Of a stretch of DNA of 64,000 nucleotides, positions 16,793 through 27,500 are shown piece after piece. This DNA comes from Mucilaginibacter sp. (GTDB lineage Bacteria > Bacteroidota > Bacteroidia > Sphingobacteriales > Sphingobacteriaceae), in NCBI RefSeq assembly GCF_028288205.1, contig NZ_JAQBOD010000003.1, positions 1 through 64,000 on the forward strand, read 5' to 3'. The notes beneath the pieces were generated by a model, which had not been told where the DNA came from, did no database searches, and saw only the letters and a list, made by a program, of their open reading frames with translations. The position numbers and the translations under genes are program-made. Position 1 is the first letter of the stretch. Every line of letters starts with the position of its first letter.

Positions 16793-17842
16793 ATGACCAC
16801 GGCCAAATCGCAAAACTTTGAATGGATAAATAGTTTAAGGCTTATTGCCTTATTGGCTGTAATTGTATTACATACCGCTGCTATTCCGCTGGGGCAATAT
16901 GGCCATATACCTATCAATACCTGGCTCGCTGCCGATCTTTACAATAGCTTGGTGCGTTTTGCTGTACCCGTATTTGTAATGATAACCGGCGCGCTTTTAC
17001 TGCACCGCGAATATGAGCTGGGCAATTTCCTGCAAAAACGTTTAAGCAGGGTAGTGGCACCCTTTTTATTTTGGAGCCTGGTATATATAGGTTACTCCTG
17101 GTATAATGAAGAATTGGTTTTTGACGGTGATACCCTGGCAAACATTAAACAGGTTTTACATCAGCTAAAATATGGCAGCTGTTACCATTTATGGTATGTA
17201 TATATGCTGATAGGGCTTTACTTTTTTATACCGATAATAAGCAAGTTTGTACGTAACGCTACAAAAAGAGAGATTGAATATTTTTTAATAATGTGGTTGG
17301 TAGTAATGATAATTAGTCAGCCATATATAGTAAGATTTAATCCACAGGTTAATTTGCATTATTTTGCCGGCTATGCAGGTTATTTGGTTTTGGGGCATTA
17401 TCTTACTTTTAATTTTGATAGAAGGAAAAACATTGTATTGGTGATGTTTATTTTATTTGTGTCTATTTTATGCATAATATTTTGGGGCACTTACCTGGTT
17501 TACAAATATGCCAGCTTTATTACTTTACTATATGAACCACTTGGCCCGGCAATTGTATTATTAGCATCGGCAGTGTTTTTAATGGGGCGGTTTACGAAGA
17601 TGGAATTACCGGCATTTGTTAAACAAGCCCAGGATTTTGCCTGTAAATTTAATTTTGGCATTTATTTGAGCCACGCGCTGGTTCTATATTTTTTGGATGA
17701 TTTGTTTGGTATAAATTATAAGCTTTGTGCGCCATTGACAAGTATACCCGTAACAGCAATTATATGCTTTTTACTATCATTATTATTGGTGTGGCTGTTA
17801 AGTAAGCTGCCATTTATAGGTAAGTGGGTAGCAGGGATATAA
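16793..17842 (+). CDS. Acyltransferase family 3 membrane protein
   Basis: 349 residues with about ten hydrophobic segments. It begins WINSLRLIALLAVIVLHTAA, where Arg and the His of the family's catalytic motif are both present. Members O-acetylate or O-acylate sugars of surface polysaccharides in the inner membrane (WecH/OafA type). The ATG at 16793 gives a normal N-terminus; the longer frame begins at GTG 16727 with an unlikely leader. It is divergent from the glycosyltransferase. The acceptor sugar is unknown. Confidence 0.85.
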   Translation: MTTAKSQNFEWINSLRLIALLAVIVLHTAAIPLGQYGHIPINTWLAADLYNSLVRFAVPVFVMITGALLLHREYELGNFLQKRLSRVVAPFLFWSLVYIGYSWYNEELVFDGDTLANIKQVLHQLKYGSCYHLWYVYMLIGLYFFIPIISKFVRNATKREIEYFLIMWLVVMIISQPYIVRFNPQVNLHYFAGYAGYLVLGHYLTFNFDRRKNIVLVMFILFVSILCIIFWGTYLVYKYASFITLLYEPLGPAIVLLASAVFLMGRFTKMELPAFVKQAQDFACKFNFGIYLSHALVLYFLDDLFGINYKLCAPLTSIPVTAIICFLLSLLLVWLLSKLPFIGKWVAGI

Positions 17843-17960
17843 GATGGCGGTACTCACCGCTCATCACTTCGCTCTACAACCCTTTTTTTGTTTTGGCGGA
17901 AAGGGGGGAGGAAGTGCCGCGGGATGAGTAAAAATGAGTTTATTAATATGGAAAATTATC

Positions 17961-18605
17961 ATGAATTATAAAATATTTTTAATTATCCTATCATTTGCCG
18001 GCTCAAAATTGCTGCATGCACAAGAGCATTGGGTATTTAAAACAGAAAGCGAAGGCATAAAGGTTTATAACAACATCTTATCTGCGGCAAAAGTTAAACC
18101 AATTAAAGTTGAATGCACCTTTAATGCCACAGCATCACAATTGGTTGCAGTATTGCTGGATATTAAGCATTATACAGATTGGGTATATAAAACCAAATTA
18201 ACCACATTGATTAAGCAGGTGTCGCCTGCCGAACTTTATTATTATGCGGAGATCGATATGCCCTGGCCCGCTCAAAACCGCGATTTTGCGGCCCATATTA
18301 CAGTTAGCCAAAACCGTGATACTAAAGTGGTGACTGTTGATGCACCGTCGGTGGTAGGTCTGGTACCCGAAAAAGATAATATTTTCCGGATACATGAGTC
18401 AAAAGGTAAATGGGTAATTACACCTGTCGGCAATGACCGGGTTAACGTTACTTATTTTTTACAAATAGATCCCGGCGGTGCCGCACCGGCATGGCTAATT
18501 AATATATTTATTGCCGAAGGTCCGTTACAAAGCTTTAAGAAGCTAAAATTGCAAGTGCAAAAGTCTGCTTATAAAAGTATTTCTCTTCCATTTATTCATA
18601 ATTAA
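17961..18605 (+). CDS. Secreted START-domain protein
   Basis: 214 residues. A signal peptide (MNYKIFLIILSFAGSKLLHA) is followed by a START/SRPBCC hydrophobic-ligand fold: SEGIKVYNN, LLDIKHYTDWV, YYYAEIDMPWPAQNRDFA and the C-terminal helix. START domains bind lipids; the ligand here is unknown. The ATG at 17961 is chosen because it directly precedes the signal peptide. It is followed by the SGNH esterase with a single base between stop and start, so they form an operon. Confidence 0.85.
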   Translation: MNYKIFLIILSFAGSKLLHAQEHWVFKTESEGIKVYNNILSAAKVKPIKVECTFNATASQLVAVLLDIKHYTDWVYKTKLTTLIKQVSPAELYYYAEIDMPWPAQNRDFAAHITVSQNRDTKVVTVDAPSVVGLVPEKDNIFRIHESKGKWVITPVGNDRVNVTYFLQIDPGGAAPAWLINIFIAEGPLQSFKKLKLQVQKSAYKSISLPFIHN

Positions 18606-18606
18606 C

Positions 18607-19377
18607 ATGAAAAAATATTTTCTTTTACTCATTTGTTTAATTGCCGCTATTAACAGTAATGCACAAAAACCTGATCCTAAATTTGAATTGTATATTCTTG
18701 CCGGGCAATCAAACATGGCAGGCCGTGGATATATAACCGATGATATTAAGAACGAGGGTAACGATAAAGTATACATGCTTACTAAGGATAGTACATGGGT
18801 ATTAGCCAAACACCCGGTTCATTTTGATAAACCTACTGCAGGCGTTGGCCCGGGATTGAGTTTCGCAATAGCAATGACCAATGCCAACCCCAATATTAAA
18901 ATCGGTTTAATACCCTGCGCGGTGGGTGGTACGCCTATTGAGCATTGGTTACCGGGTGCTTATGATGCGGCAACAAAAACGCATCCTTATGATGATGCTA
19001 TAAAGCGCATAAAGTTCGCTATGCAATTTGGCGATATTAAAGGCATTATTTGGCACCAGGGCGAATCAAATACTACACCCGAAAAAGCAAAGGTTTACTT
19101 AGCGCAATTAACAGAATTGATAGGGCGTTTGCGCTCGCTGGTAAATAATCCAAGGTTGCCGTTTGTGGCAGGCGAGTTGGGCAGATACCGCCCTGAATTT
19201 GTGTATATTAATACAGAACTGGCAAAACTACCCGCAACGGTACCTTTCACAGCTTTAGTCACATCAGAAGATTTGGTGCATCGTGGTGATACTTTACACT
19301 TTAATAGCTCATCAGCCCAGGTATTAGGCAGGCGTTATGCGGTAAAGATGCTGCAGTTGCAGAAGGGAAAGAGGTAA
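18607..19377 (+). CDS. Secreted SGNH esterase, sialate O-acetylesterase (SASA) family
   Basis: 256 residues. Signal peptide to about residue 19. Block I AGQSNMAGRG carries the catalytic Ser. The Gly and Asn positions appear in CAVGGTPIEHW and IWHQGESN, and the DTLH motif near the C-terminus supplies Asp and His. CE6-like enzymes remove acetyl groups from xylan or sialic acid. It follows the START gene by one base. Probably periplasmic, deacetylating glycans; the substrate is open. Confidence 0.9.
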   Translation: MKKYFLLLICLIAAINSNAQKPDPKFELYILAGQSNMAGRGYITDDIKNEGNDKVYMLTKDSTWVLAKHPVHFDKPTAGVGPGLSFAIAMTNANPNIKIGLIPCAVGGTPIEHWLPGAYDAATKTHPYDDAIKRIKFAMQFGDIKGIIWHQGESNTTPEKAKVYLAQLTELIGRLRSLVNNPRLPFVAGELGRYRPEFVYINTELAKLPATVPFTALVTSEDLVHRGDTLHFNSSSAQVLGRRYAVKMLQLQKGKR

Positions 19378-19426
19378 TATTTTCTATAGTGTTCCATCTG
19401 TTCTTTTACTTTTGGAATACCCCTAT

Positions 19427-19463
19427 AAACAACAAAAGCGGAACCGGATAAATCCGGCCCCGC
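19427..19463 (-). terminator. Terminator of the SusCD operon
   Basis: On the reverse strand a hairpin (CCGGA/TCCGG inner stem at 19444-19457, outer GCGG/CCGC) is followed by TTTTGTTGTTT. It lies 32 nt beyond the stop of the last operon gene. Confidence 0.7.
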
Positions 19464-19494
19464 CTTGTCATCAAACAAACAACTTATTTAAACA

Positions 19495-21453
19495 CTATTT
19501 TTCTATCAACTTCACATCAACATGCGATGGATATTGAGGCGTAAAATATACCTTGTTGGTAGCCTTCTGGAAATCAGATTCGTTGGCTTTATAAATATTT
19601 ACAAACTTTTGCGGGTTCCTGTCATTCAATGGGAACCAGGTGCTTTGTATTTGGAACATTATTTTATGGCCCTTCAGGAAGGTATGGTTAATATCTTCCA
19701 CATCCCATTTAACCTCGGTTACCTTACCGGGTACCATTGGCTCAGGTTTACCAAAGTCGTTCCTGAACTTGGCGCGCATTATCTCACCTCTTACCAGCAT
19801 CTCAAAACCACCCATTTTTATGGCCGGATTTAGTGCGGCGTTATCAGGAGCATCGTCAGGATATACGTCAATTACCTTTACTACAAAATCAGCGTCAGTT
19901 CCGGTTGTTGAAACAAACAGATCAGCTGTTACATTGCCCGCAACGGTAACGTCTTTATCCAACACCTCAGTTTCATAAACTAATACATCGGGCCTGTTGG
20001 CTGCAAAACGTTGATCTTCTACCATAAATTCGCTTCCTCTAATGGTGCGTATCTCGGCAGTATAAGGCACCGGTTTAGCAGGGTCACTTACGTAGGCATC
20101 AAACATTTTTGTATTTGCCTGTGGTGTAGTAAATGCAAGCTTGTTACCCGGTTGCAAATATATAGCGCCCTGTTTAGCTTCTTCAGGTGGCCATTTACTG
20201 TATTTTTTCCACACGTTGGTTCCGGTTTCAAACATATAAGCATTTGGAAGTTGAGGATCAGGCGCGTCTTTTAAATAATGCATGAAAAATGGAAACTCAA
20301 TATTTTCACGATAAAATACGCCTGTTTTTGATCCTAATTGGATATTGCCAACAGTTTCATCATCGCCGCGCGAAAACCCACCGTGGTACCATGGGCCCAT
20401 CACTAAAATGTTCCTGTCTTTATGGCCGCCTTTTTCTATACTGGCGTTTACCTTTAACGGTCCGTATGGATCTTCCTGGTCAAAGAAACCGCCTACGGTC
20501 ATCATTGCAGGCACTATGTTTTTTAAATGCGGTTCGGGTGTACGGCTTTTCCAATACTCATCATAGGTATCATGCTCCATCATTTCATTCCAAAGTTTAT
20601 TGGTATGATGAAGAATTTTGTCATCAAAATTCTTTAATGGCCCCATAGCTAAATAAAACTTATAACCATCAGGCGTACCGTATGCAGAAAACGCGCGTGC
20701 ATTTATTGGTGTAGGTACCGGCCTGGCAACACCAAAGCCCGAAAGGAAAGCAAATGTTCCCATCTCCTGGAAAGCACCATTGTGGTGGCGGTCATCGCCC
20801 ATAAACCAGTTGGTAACCGGTGCCTGCGGCGAAACCGCTTTTAAGGCAGGATGAGCCTCAATAGCCGTCATAGTAGTATAAAAGCCCGGAGCTGATATAC
20901 CCCAGGTACCTACTTTACCATTGTTGTGCGGAAGGTTTTTTATCATCCAATCGATGGTATCGTAAGTATCAGAGCTTTCATCTATATCCTTATTGGTTTT
21001 TTTAAGCACATAGGGCCTGGTTGCAACAAAATCGCCCTCAGACATGAAACGCCCGCGTGCATCCTGGTAAGCAAAAATAAAACCCTCTTTTGCAAATATC
21101 ATAGATGGGCCCAACGATGTTTTATAAACATCTGCTCCATAAGGGCCAGAGCCATATGGCGACCGGCTCATCATAATAGGATAGCTTTTAGTTTCGTCCT
21201 TAGGTACATATATTGCAGTATAAAGCTTAACACCATCCCTCATCGGGATCATGATCTCTATCTTTTTATAATTGTTCCTGATATAGGCAGAGTCTTCTTT
21301 ATTAACCATTCTTGCCGGCGCAGCTGTACTTGCGCTTCTGCCACCGCGTTGTGCCATTAAAGGCGAGGTAGTTAAACCTGATATTGCTGTTAGCAATACC
21401 AGGTTTAGTTTAATTAAACTCATTTTTGGTGAGCCATTAAAGTTCTTCTTCAT
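19495..21453 (-). CDS. CocE/NonD-family alpha/beta hydrolase
   Basis: 652 residues, secreted (signal peptide, about 35 residues, ending near LMAQ). Peptidase S15-like catalytic domain with MIPMRDGVKLYTAIYVPK, SPYGSGPYG and the nucleophile Ser in GTWGISAPGFY, followed by the C-terminal beta-sandwich of X-Pro dipeptidyl-peptidase/acylase enzymes. Substrates in the family are acyl esters, acyl amides or Xaa-Pro peptides. The true ATG is at 21451-21453; the longer frame begins with TTG. It is the last gene of the SusC-SusD-esterase operon, 29 nt after the esterase. What is cleaved is unknown. Confidence 0.9.
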   Translation of the reverse strand: MKKNFNGSPKMSLIKLNLVLLTAISGLTTSPLMAQRGGRSASTAAPARMVNKEDSAYIRNNYKKIEIMIPMRDGVKLYTAIYVPKDETKSYPIMMSRSPYGSGPYGADVYKTSLGPSMIFAKEGFIFAYQDARGRFMSEGDFVATRPYVLKKTNKDIDESSDTYDTIDWMIKNLPHNNGKVGTWGISAPGFYTTMTAIEAHPALKAVSPQAPVTNWFMGDDRHHNGAFQEMGTFAFLSGFGVARPVPTPINARAFSAYGTPDGYKFYLAMGPLKNFDDKILHHTNKLWNEMMEHDTYDEYWKSRTPEPHLKNIVPAMMTVGGFFDQEDPYGPLKVNASIEKGGHKDRNILVMGPWYHGGFSRGDDETVGNIQLGSKTGVFYRENIEFPFFMHYLKDAPDPQLPNAYMFETGTNVWKKYSKWPPEEAKQGAIYLQPGNKLAFTTPQANTKMFDAYVSDPAKPVPYTAEIRTIRGSEFMVEDQRFAANRPDVLVYETEVLDKDVTVAGNVTADLFVSTTGTDADFVVKVIDVYPDDAPDNAALNPAIKMGGFEMLVRGEIMRAKFRNDFGKPEPMVPGKVTEVKWDVEDINHTFLKGHKIMFQIQSTWFPLNDRNPQKFVNIYKANESDFQKATNKVYFTPQYPSHVDVKLIEK

Positions 21454-21482
21454 AACCAAATTTTAATATAAATAATGTAAAC

Positions 21483-23093
21483 TTATTTATAAGCCGGATG
21501 CATCTTTTTTAAATGCGCGTCCATAACTTTAATCAACTCGCCGCTGGTGTAGTTGCGGTAACTATGTCCGCCCCTGTCACCATAAGTGATGGTACCGCCA
21601 TAGTAAGGATCTTTTGTTTTCACCAAAAAGTCTTCCATATGATAAACACCAAAGTTCAGGAAAAAGTCGTCCGTACGGCCGGCAATAACATTTAGTTTGC
21701 CCACCAGTTTTGGTCCAACAGTTGCCCAGTTTTTTTCCAGGTAAACACGCATATCCCAGTTGTCTATCCAGTATTTGGCTACGGCAGGGTCCATGTCGCC
21801 GGTTGTTTTATCGAACAATGGTTTAAAATAACCATTCGGACCGATAGGGCCGAATATCGAACTCCAGATATCCAATTGCCCACCCGAACGGCCAAGCGTG
21901 CCATTTACCACTTCCATGGTATTGCGCTGCTCTGATGTTAAACGAACATCGCCGGTTAGCGGGTAACGGGTATTGGCTGTAGGTACCTTGTAATATTCAT
22001 GAATTTTGTAGAACGCGTTTTTATCTTCATAAACATTGATACCTTCTACGTTATGAAAGTCAAGCGGATCTGGCGAATAAGACCAGGTACCACCATAAAA
22101 CTCAGGATAAAGACATTGTAGCGCGAACGATTCCCAACCACCGGTTGAGCCGCCTGTTAGTAAACGGGCCCATCCTTCTTTAATACAACGAACCTGCTTT
22201 TCAATTTCGGGTATCAGTTCTTCATGTATCGCATCGCCGTAAGGGCCATTGTTAGGTGTATTTACCGCATACGAATCATCAAAATAAGGTGATGGGTGCT
22301 GAATAGTTATCGCTATAAATTCAGGAAAACCGGCAGATGTCCAATCCTGGTAAAACTTATTATCCGGTGCATCTTTAAACCTAAACGGCGCCCCTGTAGA
22401 AAAGTGACCCTGCTCATAAACAGTTGGGTAATGCTTTTCCGGATGGTCCTCATAACCTTTAGGCAAAAGTATGGTGGCACCTATAAAAATAGGATGCCCC
22501 CAAAAAGCCGTAAGCTTTGCACTTTGTATTTTAATATGCTTAACCCATTTTGTATCCGGCGGAACAGCGATAGGCGGAATAATCTGGTCCACAGTTAACT
22601 TTACAACCTGGTTAGGGGTTTTGTTAATAGTTATTTTCATCATCTTGCTGTAAATATTGCCAGGTGATCGTGTCCAGTTTTGCCCCTCCCATTGATCCAT
22701 GTGCATCCACAGGGTATGCCCGTCTGACCGCTTAAACTTGGTGTATTTACTTAATACCGCCTGCACATAATAATCGCCCGCAGGCAGATTTTTAAGTGTA
22801 TTGCCAGGATACCCAAGTGTTGTAGCATCTACAGTAACCGGCTGCGATGGTTTCAGGTTTACAACATCCACACCAAAAAGCTGAGGACCGTAACGACCAA
22901 CCTGCAAACGCGGTTCAATAGTATCAGAATGAGATATTATTAAAAACATGCGCCCGGTTATGGCTTCTTTACTTGCAGTTGAAGAAAACGCCAGTTTAAA
23001 ATCCGTTTTATTGCCAACAGCTTTATGCTGTGCGTTAACGCTTAATAATCCTCCGCTTAAAAATAGCAATGCTATTAAAAATTTGTTTTTCAT
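21483..23093 (-). CDS. Secreted esterase-family alpha/beta hydrolase
   Basis: 536 residues. Signal peptide (ends at about VNAQ, residue 21), an N-terminal beta-rich region (about 30-200) with an Ig-like look, then an esterase D-like catalytic domain with LLTGGSTGGWESFALQ holding the nucleophile Ser. Near the C-terminus GRTDDFFLNFG and GDRGGHSYRN probably hold the acid and His. Enzymes of this shape remove ester-linked groups such as feruloyl or acetyl. It lies between susD and the CocE-type gene, 24 and 29 nt away, so the cargo of this locus is probably ester- or amide-substituted. Confidence 0.85.
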   Translation of the reverse strand: MKNKFLIALLFLSGGLLSVNAQHKAVGNKTDFKLAFSSTASKEAITGRMFLIISHSDTIEPRLQVGRYGPQLFGVDVVNLKPSQPVTVDATTLGYPGNTLKNLPAGDYYVQAVLSKYTKFKRSDGHTLWMHMDQWEGQNWTRSPGNIYSKMMKITINKTPNQVVKLTVDQIIPPIAVPPDTKWVKHIKIQSAKLTAFWGHPIFIGATILLPKGYEDHPEKHYPTVYEQGHFSTGAPFRFKDAPDNKFYQDWTSAGFPEFIAITIQHPSPYFDDSYAVNTPNNGPYGDAIHEELIPEIEKQVRCIKEGWARLLTGGSTGGWESFALQCLYPEFYGGTWSYSPDPLDFHNVEGINVYEDKNAFYKIHEYYKVPTANTRYPLTGDVRLTSEQRNTMEVVNGTLGRSGGQLDIWSSIFGPIGPNGYFKPLFDKTTGDMDPAVAKYWIDNWDMRVYLEKNWATVGPKLVGKLNVIAGRTDDFFLNFGVYHMEDFLVKTKDPYYGGTITYGDRGGHSYRNYTSGELIKVMDAHLKKMHPAYK

Positions 23094-23117
23094 TTTTTTT
23101 ATGTTAAAATTAATTAA

Positions 23118-24506
23118 CTATTGAGGATTTTTCGCGTCCCACTGCACTTCGGCAAACGGTCTTATTAATTGCGTATATACCTTTGCTGTAGGCAGATCAT
23201 TAGGTAAGGTGCTTAATAAATTATACCTGCGCATATCAAACCAGCGGTGGCCTTCAAAAAATAAAGAATACCTGCGTTGATTTAGCATTTCTGTTATTAA
23301 TGCAGCCTGGTTACCTAACACAGTTGGTTTTGCTATTGCCAAAGTTGGTAGTCCTGATGCAACCCTTATAACATCAAGTGCTGCTGCCCCGGCTATTAAA
23401 CTAGTTGGCGTATTAAGCTGAATTTGTGCTTCTGCATACATTAATATCAACTCCTCATTACGTAAAATTGATATAGGAGAGGTATTTGTAGGATACATAT
23501 ACACGTCATAAGCACCGGTTAACCCGTTAAGTACACGTGGTGTAGTTCTTAAAGCTACTTTAGCAGGTACCCGGGTATCGCCTGCTTCTGCCTGCGAAAT
23601 AAATAAGGCTTGCGCTACCATAGGTGCCGAGGTTGTGTTTTTTTGTTGATAAAGCGGATTAAAAATATCGCCGGATGTAGTTGAAAAAGTAAACACCGGA
23701 CCGGTTGTTAACGGACCGCTAAGATTCATAAAAGATGCACCTAAGGCTGTTAACATACCATTCCAGTCTTTTTGATACATCATCACTTCGGCAGCCAGGC
23801 CGCGGTTAAATGTAGAAAAGGTGGTCGGAGTTGAAAATCCTGCCCAGCCGGTTGTCATCGGGAAGGCAAATGCGGTACCGGCTGAGGCCAGTTGCGTGTT
23901 GCCAAGATCAAGTAATCGCTTAATTTCTGTTAACGCTGCGTCATATGATACAAACGGTCCGGGTTTAAGCAAATCGCCGGGTGTATTTAAGTCAGTAAAA
24001 CTAATACGTATACCATTTTGGTATTGCATATTTAAGTTTTTAAGCATTACATAAGCTTCAACTGTATTACAAAAGCCCCTGATGCTATTTTTTTGTGTTT
24101 CGTTAAGAGCAGTACTGGCATTAGCGCCTCTCATAAATAATTCTGCGCGCCTGCGGGTTTGCGAAAAATCATCATATGACGCGTTGAAGCCCGTAGTTAA
24201 GCTAAAGCCGCCATTTGTAGTGCCTAAAAGCTCAGTAGTCCAGGTTAATTCAACCGAACTTAGATTGTACATTTCTCTTCCGATGGATCCGGTTACTAAA
24301 CGATAGTTTTGTATACCGTTACGCATTACAGATTGTAAACCAACACCCAGTTCATTAAGTTGTACGGCTGTTGCATTTGTTAATACAGATTCTTGCGATG
24401 GTAAGTTAGGGTCAACTACCTTTTTTGTCTCGAATACGCTACATGCAGGGAGCATGAACAATACTCCGATCAATAGAATATGGGATTTTATTTTAAAGTA
24501 TTTCAT
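23118..24506 (-). CDS. SusD/RagB-family nutrient-binding lipoprotein
   Basis: 462 residues. Lipoprotein signal peptide with LPAC (Cys about 22). The helical TPR-like core and the C-terminal SusD signatures RNEELILMYAEAQIQLN and RRYSLFFEGHRWFDMRR are clear. It sits on the outer membrane as the lid of the SusC channel beneath and binds the nutrient. It is 24 nt after susC and 24 nt before the esterase gene. At 462 residues it is shorter than classic SusD, typical of a small-ligand clade. The ligand cannot be read. Confidence 0.95.
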   Translation of the reverse strand: MKYFKIKSHILLIGVLFMLPACSVFETKKVVDPNLPSQESVLTNATAVQLNELGVGLQSVMRNGIQNYRLVTGSIGREMYNLSSVELTWTTELLGTTNGGFSLTTGFNASYDDFSQTRRRAELFMRGANASTALNETQKNSIRGFCNTVEAYVMLKNLNMQYQNGIRISFTDLNTPGDLLKPGPFVSYDAALTEIKRLLDLGNTQLASAGTAFAFPMTTGWAGFSTPTTFSTFNRGLAAEVMMYQKDWNGMLTALGASFMNLSGPLTTGPVFTFSTTSGDIFNPLYQQKNTTSAPMVAQALFISQAEAGDTRVPAKVALRTTPRVLNGLTGAYDVYMYPTNTSPISILRNEELILMYAEAQIQLNTPTSLIAGAAALDVIRVASGLPTLAIAKPTVLGNQAALITEMLNQRRYSLFFEGHRWFDMRRYNLLSTLPNDLPTAKVYTQLIRPFAEVQWDAKNPQ

Positions 24507-24530
24507 GTTTTTAAGTTTTAAAATTAGGTT

Positions 24531-27500
24531 CTAAAATCCAACCGCTAAGCGTATAAATATTCTCTTGCTGCTCGGGAATGCCGAGTTGTCAACACTTGCT
24601 CCAACTGATTGGTTACCAAAGTTTGATGCTTCAGGGTCATATCCCTGGTATTGCGTTATTGTAAACAAGTTAGTAGCTGATGCACCAAGTTTTACACTCT
24701 GTACCGTATTATGAAAAGCAGTGGTAAGGAATGATTTTGGAATATTATAATATAGCGCAACTTCTCTTAAGCGCAGGTAGCTGGCATCTTGTATAAACTC
24801 TCTTGCAGTTACATTTGGATTACTAGGAGACCTTGCCTTTCCATTTGGCACGCCTGTTAGGCCCCATAAATTGTCGTTATGGCTCCAATCGATTGACGTA
24901 CCGCCGGCATCTTTTTGCTTTTGGGTAAGGTTAGAGTTGAAGTTACCGTAGCTTCTATGTAATAAGAACGAAAAATCAAAGTTTTTAAGAAAAGTGAATG
25001 TATTTGACCATGATACCTGGTACTTAGGCTGTGCATCTTCATATTGTGTAGCCTGTGCAATTCCTGACGCGTCAACCACGTTTGGTGAACCATACCATGC
25101 GCTGGGAGACTGGCCCAATCTTAACTGGTTACGGCCATATATACTAAAACCACTACCTACGGTTGTATTTGGTATAACCAGGCGGGTTACTTTGGTCCTG
25201 TTATTCCAAAATTGGAGGTTTGTGGTCCATGCAAAATTTGGCAATTTAACAGGTGTACCGCCTAAAGCGAGTTCAATACCTTTGTTTTGTAAATCGCCTA
25301 CCGGATAAGCTATATATGATAATACCCCGGTGCCGTCTGATAGAACATAAGGATTTAACAGATTATATACATTTTTAATGTAATATGAACCTTCAAATGT
25401 TAACCGACCATTAAACAAAGCTATATCTGTACCCATTTCTATTTCCTGGGCAGTTTCTGGCTGAATAGTTGAGTTGCCTACTGTAGTTGGTGTTACCGTA
25501 CCTAATAAACCACCATAGCTTGTAGTAGCTAATGAGGTAAAGGTATTACCAAAAGCAGGCTCGCCACCTGTACGGCCATAAGCAAGCCTTAGTTTAAACT
25601 CATTAATAGTTTGCGCTTTCCAAAAATCAAATTTGGTTAAGTTTAAAGCAACCGAGGCTCTTGGGAAAGCGTATAATTTATTATTATCACCATTTAAGGT
25701 TGATTTATCAAACCTTATACCACCGGTAGCAATAACTTTATCATCCCAGTTAATTTCTTGTTGTCCAACAAAGCCAACATCTGTCCAGTTCTGAAAAGTT
25801 TCGCTCGAAGTTCTAACAGTAGCATTGTTTGGATTTTCCTGGCCCGGCAATAAGCCTTCGCCTTGTATCCAGCTAAAATCATTCTTGGTAGAAAGCTTTA
25901 CCACACCTACTTGCGTGGTGAAATCAATATTTTTAATTTTCCAGTTATCAATTAAAAAGCCTTGATAATTGGTATTAAAGCTCCTGTTTTTTGAGAAACG
26001 CGAAGCACCGGCGCCATTGGCCCTGGTTCTTTGCGATTGCAAATCATCCGGAAAATAGATCTCATCCTCTGTAAGTACATAATCCAAACCACCCGAGAAA
26101 GCAAACTTTAAAGTTTGATTAGGTTTTTGCATTAAATAAAGTGTAGAGCTGAATGATTGTATAAAACGGTTGGTTATTTCGTTATTAACAGCTCTGTCTG
26201 ATATAGCAAGAGGATTATCACCGGTATAAGGTGAATCCGGGTATTTGCCATCTACAGGAAGTAGCTGCGCATAATTTGGCGTGTAAGCTAAAGTATACGG
26301 AACAGATACGCCTCTGTTATCATTACCGCTAAAGCCACGTTGGTTACCTGTGTTTAAATAGTTAGAACCAATTGAGAAGCTCCAGAAATCAGTTAATTTT
26401 TGATCAAGGTTTACTTTAACCGAACGGCGTTGAAAGCCGGTGCGTTTTTCAATACCTGTTTCATTATCTAACCCGCTGGCTAAATAATACTTGGTTTTAT
26501 CAGTACCGCCTGATACGCTTGCTGTTGTATTACTTACTTTACCAATATTGCCGTAAATAATTTTTTCATAATCATATATTTTACCTGCTGCCGTAGCTGC
26601 TTTCCATGCTGCAATTTCTGTAGCACTACCGCTGCCTGCAACGCCGGTACCAAAAACATAGTCAAATTTGTTTTGTCCTTGCGGGCCTATAGGGTCAAGG
26701 CTCCAACCTTCAGCACCTAATAGCTTTTCGGCGGAAACAAAACCTACATCCTGGCTAACGTTTACACGCGTTTGGCCCGCTTTACCTTTTTTAGTAGTAA
26801 TAATTACAACACCTGCATTTGCACGGGTACCATATATAGCACCGGCACTTGGGCCCTTTAATACCTCTATTGATTCAATATCGGCAGGGTTAATATCTGA
26901 TAAACGGTTTGTAGCCTGGTCCTGGTTTGTACCAGCACCGCTAAATGCACTTGCACCTGCACCTGTACTAAATTGTGAGTTGTTTACAAATACACCATCA
27001 ACTACATATAAGGGCTCTGAAGAACCGTTAATTGATGATATACCACGTAATTTAACTGATATACCACCGCCCGGTGCACCGCTATTTGAGTTAATGTTTG
27101 CACCAACAATTTTTCCGCTCATGGCACCATCAATAGTAACCGGCGGGGTAGTACCTGCTAATTGTTGAGATGAAAGGTGAGAAATTGAACTGGCCGCATT
27201 ACTTCTTTTTATGCTGGTTGCCAAACCGGTAACCACTACTTCATTTAAAGAAGATTCATCCAGATCTAACGCAATAGTAACAACTGATGAAATGTTTTTA
27301 ACCGAAACTTCTTTTGTTTTGTAGCCGATAAATGAAACTGTTAATATAGCCGCATCCGGAACATTGTTAAGTTCAAATTCGCCATTAACATTGGTAACTG
27401 CACCAATTTTGGTTCCTTTGATCATAACCGATGAGCCTGGTAATGGCTGTCCTTTTTCGTCAACAACTTTTCCTTTTATACTTTTAAGGACAGGTTGAAC

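Noticed and set aside
17843-17933. GC-rich stretch before the START gene as a mobile element
   Set aside because: Resembles intergenic repeat debris, but no arms, target duplications or transposase are visible.
20011-20648. Forward open frames inside the CocE-type gene
   Set aside because: They are shadows of the reverse-strand hydrolase, with no domain content.
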